The position numbers were made by a program, and so were the translations under genes. The notes below the pieces were generated by a model. It did no database searches and was not told the DNA's origin. It was given only the letters and a program-made list of their open reading frames with translations. From Gaeumannomyces sp. JS-464 (Eukaryota; Ascomycota; Sordariomycetes; Magnaporthales; Magnaporthaceae), in the NCBI GenBank assembly GCA_002197995.1, contig NGZR01000006.1, forward strand, positions 2,531,001 through 2,595,000: a stretch of 64,000 nucleotides of DNA, given 5' to 3'. This document shows positions 63,742 to 64,000 of this stretch, in pieces (within the stretch, counting starts at the first letter, position 1; the number at the start of each line of letters is the position of its first letter).

Positions 63742-64000
63742 TGATCCTGCTTATGTAACCCAAAATCATCCGTCATACCCGTCCCACTCGACAAACCCCG
63801 CGCCTGGAAATCGCGAAGCGCCTTGCACCACAGCAACCGGGCCATCGACCTCGCTCAACGGCTACCGTCTAAGATCTATGTCACGGATGCGCCGTGCCGC
63901 CGCTCCGTCCAGGTAGCCCGAGAAACGCAGCCGAGCTACCATGTCGCAATCATCAGCGACCCTGCAGACGTACGGCGACTGCGTCACCTCGCTGCGCGCC
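63742..64000 (+). CDS. Partial coding region at the right edge, unidentified
   Basis: After a stop at about 63741, one plus frame stays open to the window end and has natural protein composition: IPVPLDKPRAW, HHSNRAIDLAQRLPSKIYVT, DAPCRRSVQVARETQPSYHV and AIISDPADVRRLRHLAA. There is no ATG in it, so it would need an upstream exon or a start outside normal rules. A different frame has an ATG at 63941 (MSQSSATLQTYGDCVTSLRA). I do not recognise either; the first looks more protein-like. Confidence 0.3.

Overview
This window looks like nuclear DNA of a filamentous ascomycete, most likely a Sordariomycete. Protein-coding genes carry short GT..AG introns (about 60-360 bp) and sit between long GC-rich intergenic stretches. 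The gene set is typical of these fungi: an ascomycete laccase ending in DSGI, a PTH11-like rhodopsin-domain receptor, a STAND/ankyrin protein, a Cid1-type nucleotidyltransferase and a DEAD-box helicase. An AT-rich chromovirus fragment has the look of repeat-induced point mutation (RIP). Species cannot be fixed from the sequence alone.

Layout. 0.36-2.3 kb (+): a major facilitator transporter broken by at least seven reading-frame changes, with a (CT)43 tract in its likely intron. 4.7-9.1 kb (-): a Cid1-family poly(A)/poly(U) polymerase with a long disordered C-terminus. 9.1-24.2 kb: about 15 kb with no convincing gene, holding a 38-bp inverted repeat and TAGGTACC-type palindromes. 24.2-26.4 kb (+): a five-exon conserved fungal protein of unknown function. 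28.8 and 39.8 kb: two nearly identical intron-containing tRNA-Ser(CGA) genes. 29.2-30.2 kb (-): an AhpC/TSA-like protein. 31.5-32.7 kb (-): an SLC35F-type transporter. 34.2-37.0 kb (-): a long disordered conserved protein. 41.1-42.7 kb (+): an intact MUP1-like amino-acid permease. 45.2-46.9 kb (+): a PTH11-like membrane protein with six exons. 47.9-48.5 kb (+): a small secreted protein. 48.7-49.4 kb (-): a VOC/extradiol-dioxygenase-like enzyme. 50.2-53.0 kb (-): a nine-exon laccase. 54.8-58.4 kb (-): a STAND N-terminal/ankyrin gene cut in two by the AT-rich chromovirus remnant. 59.2-60.9 kb (-): an MSS116-like DEAD-box helicase. 62.0-63.2 kb (+): an alanine/glutamate-rich coiled-coil protein. 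Right edge: the start of an unidentified coding region.

Two themes stand out. First, the STAND/ankyrin locus records a sequence of events: insertion of a Ty3/gypsy chromovirus, heavy C-to-T mutation of the insert, and apparent spill-over into the host gene as two CAG-to-TAG stops. Second, single-base frame breaks run through several otherwise well-conserved genes (transporters, laccase, AhpC-like, disordered proteins), often at homopolymers, while other genes are perfectly open. Consensus-sequence error is the simplest reading for most of these, but true decay is possible for the transporter at the left end.

The genes do not form one obvious pathway or biosynthetic cluster. The 45-53 kb stretch (PTH11-like receptor, small secreted protein, VOC dioxygenase-like enzyme, laccase) is the most accessory-looking block and could relate to sensing and to aromatic or phenolic chemistry, but that link is inference.
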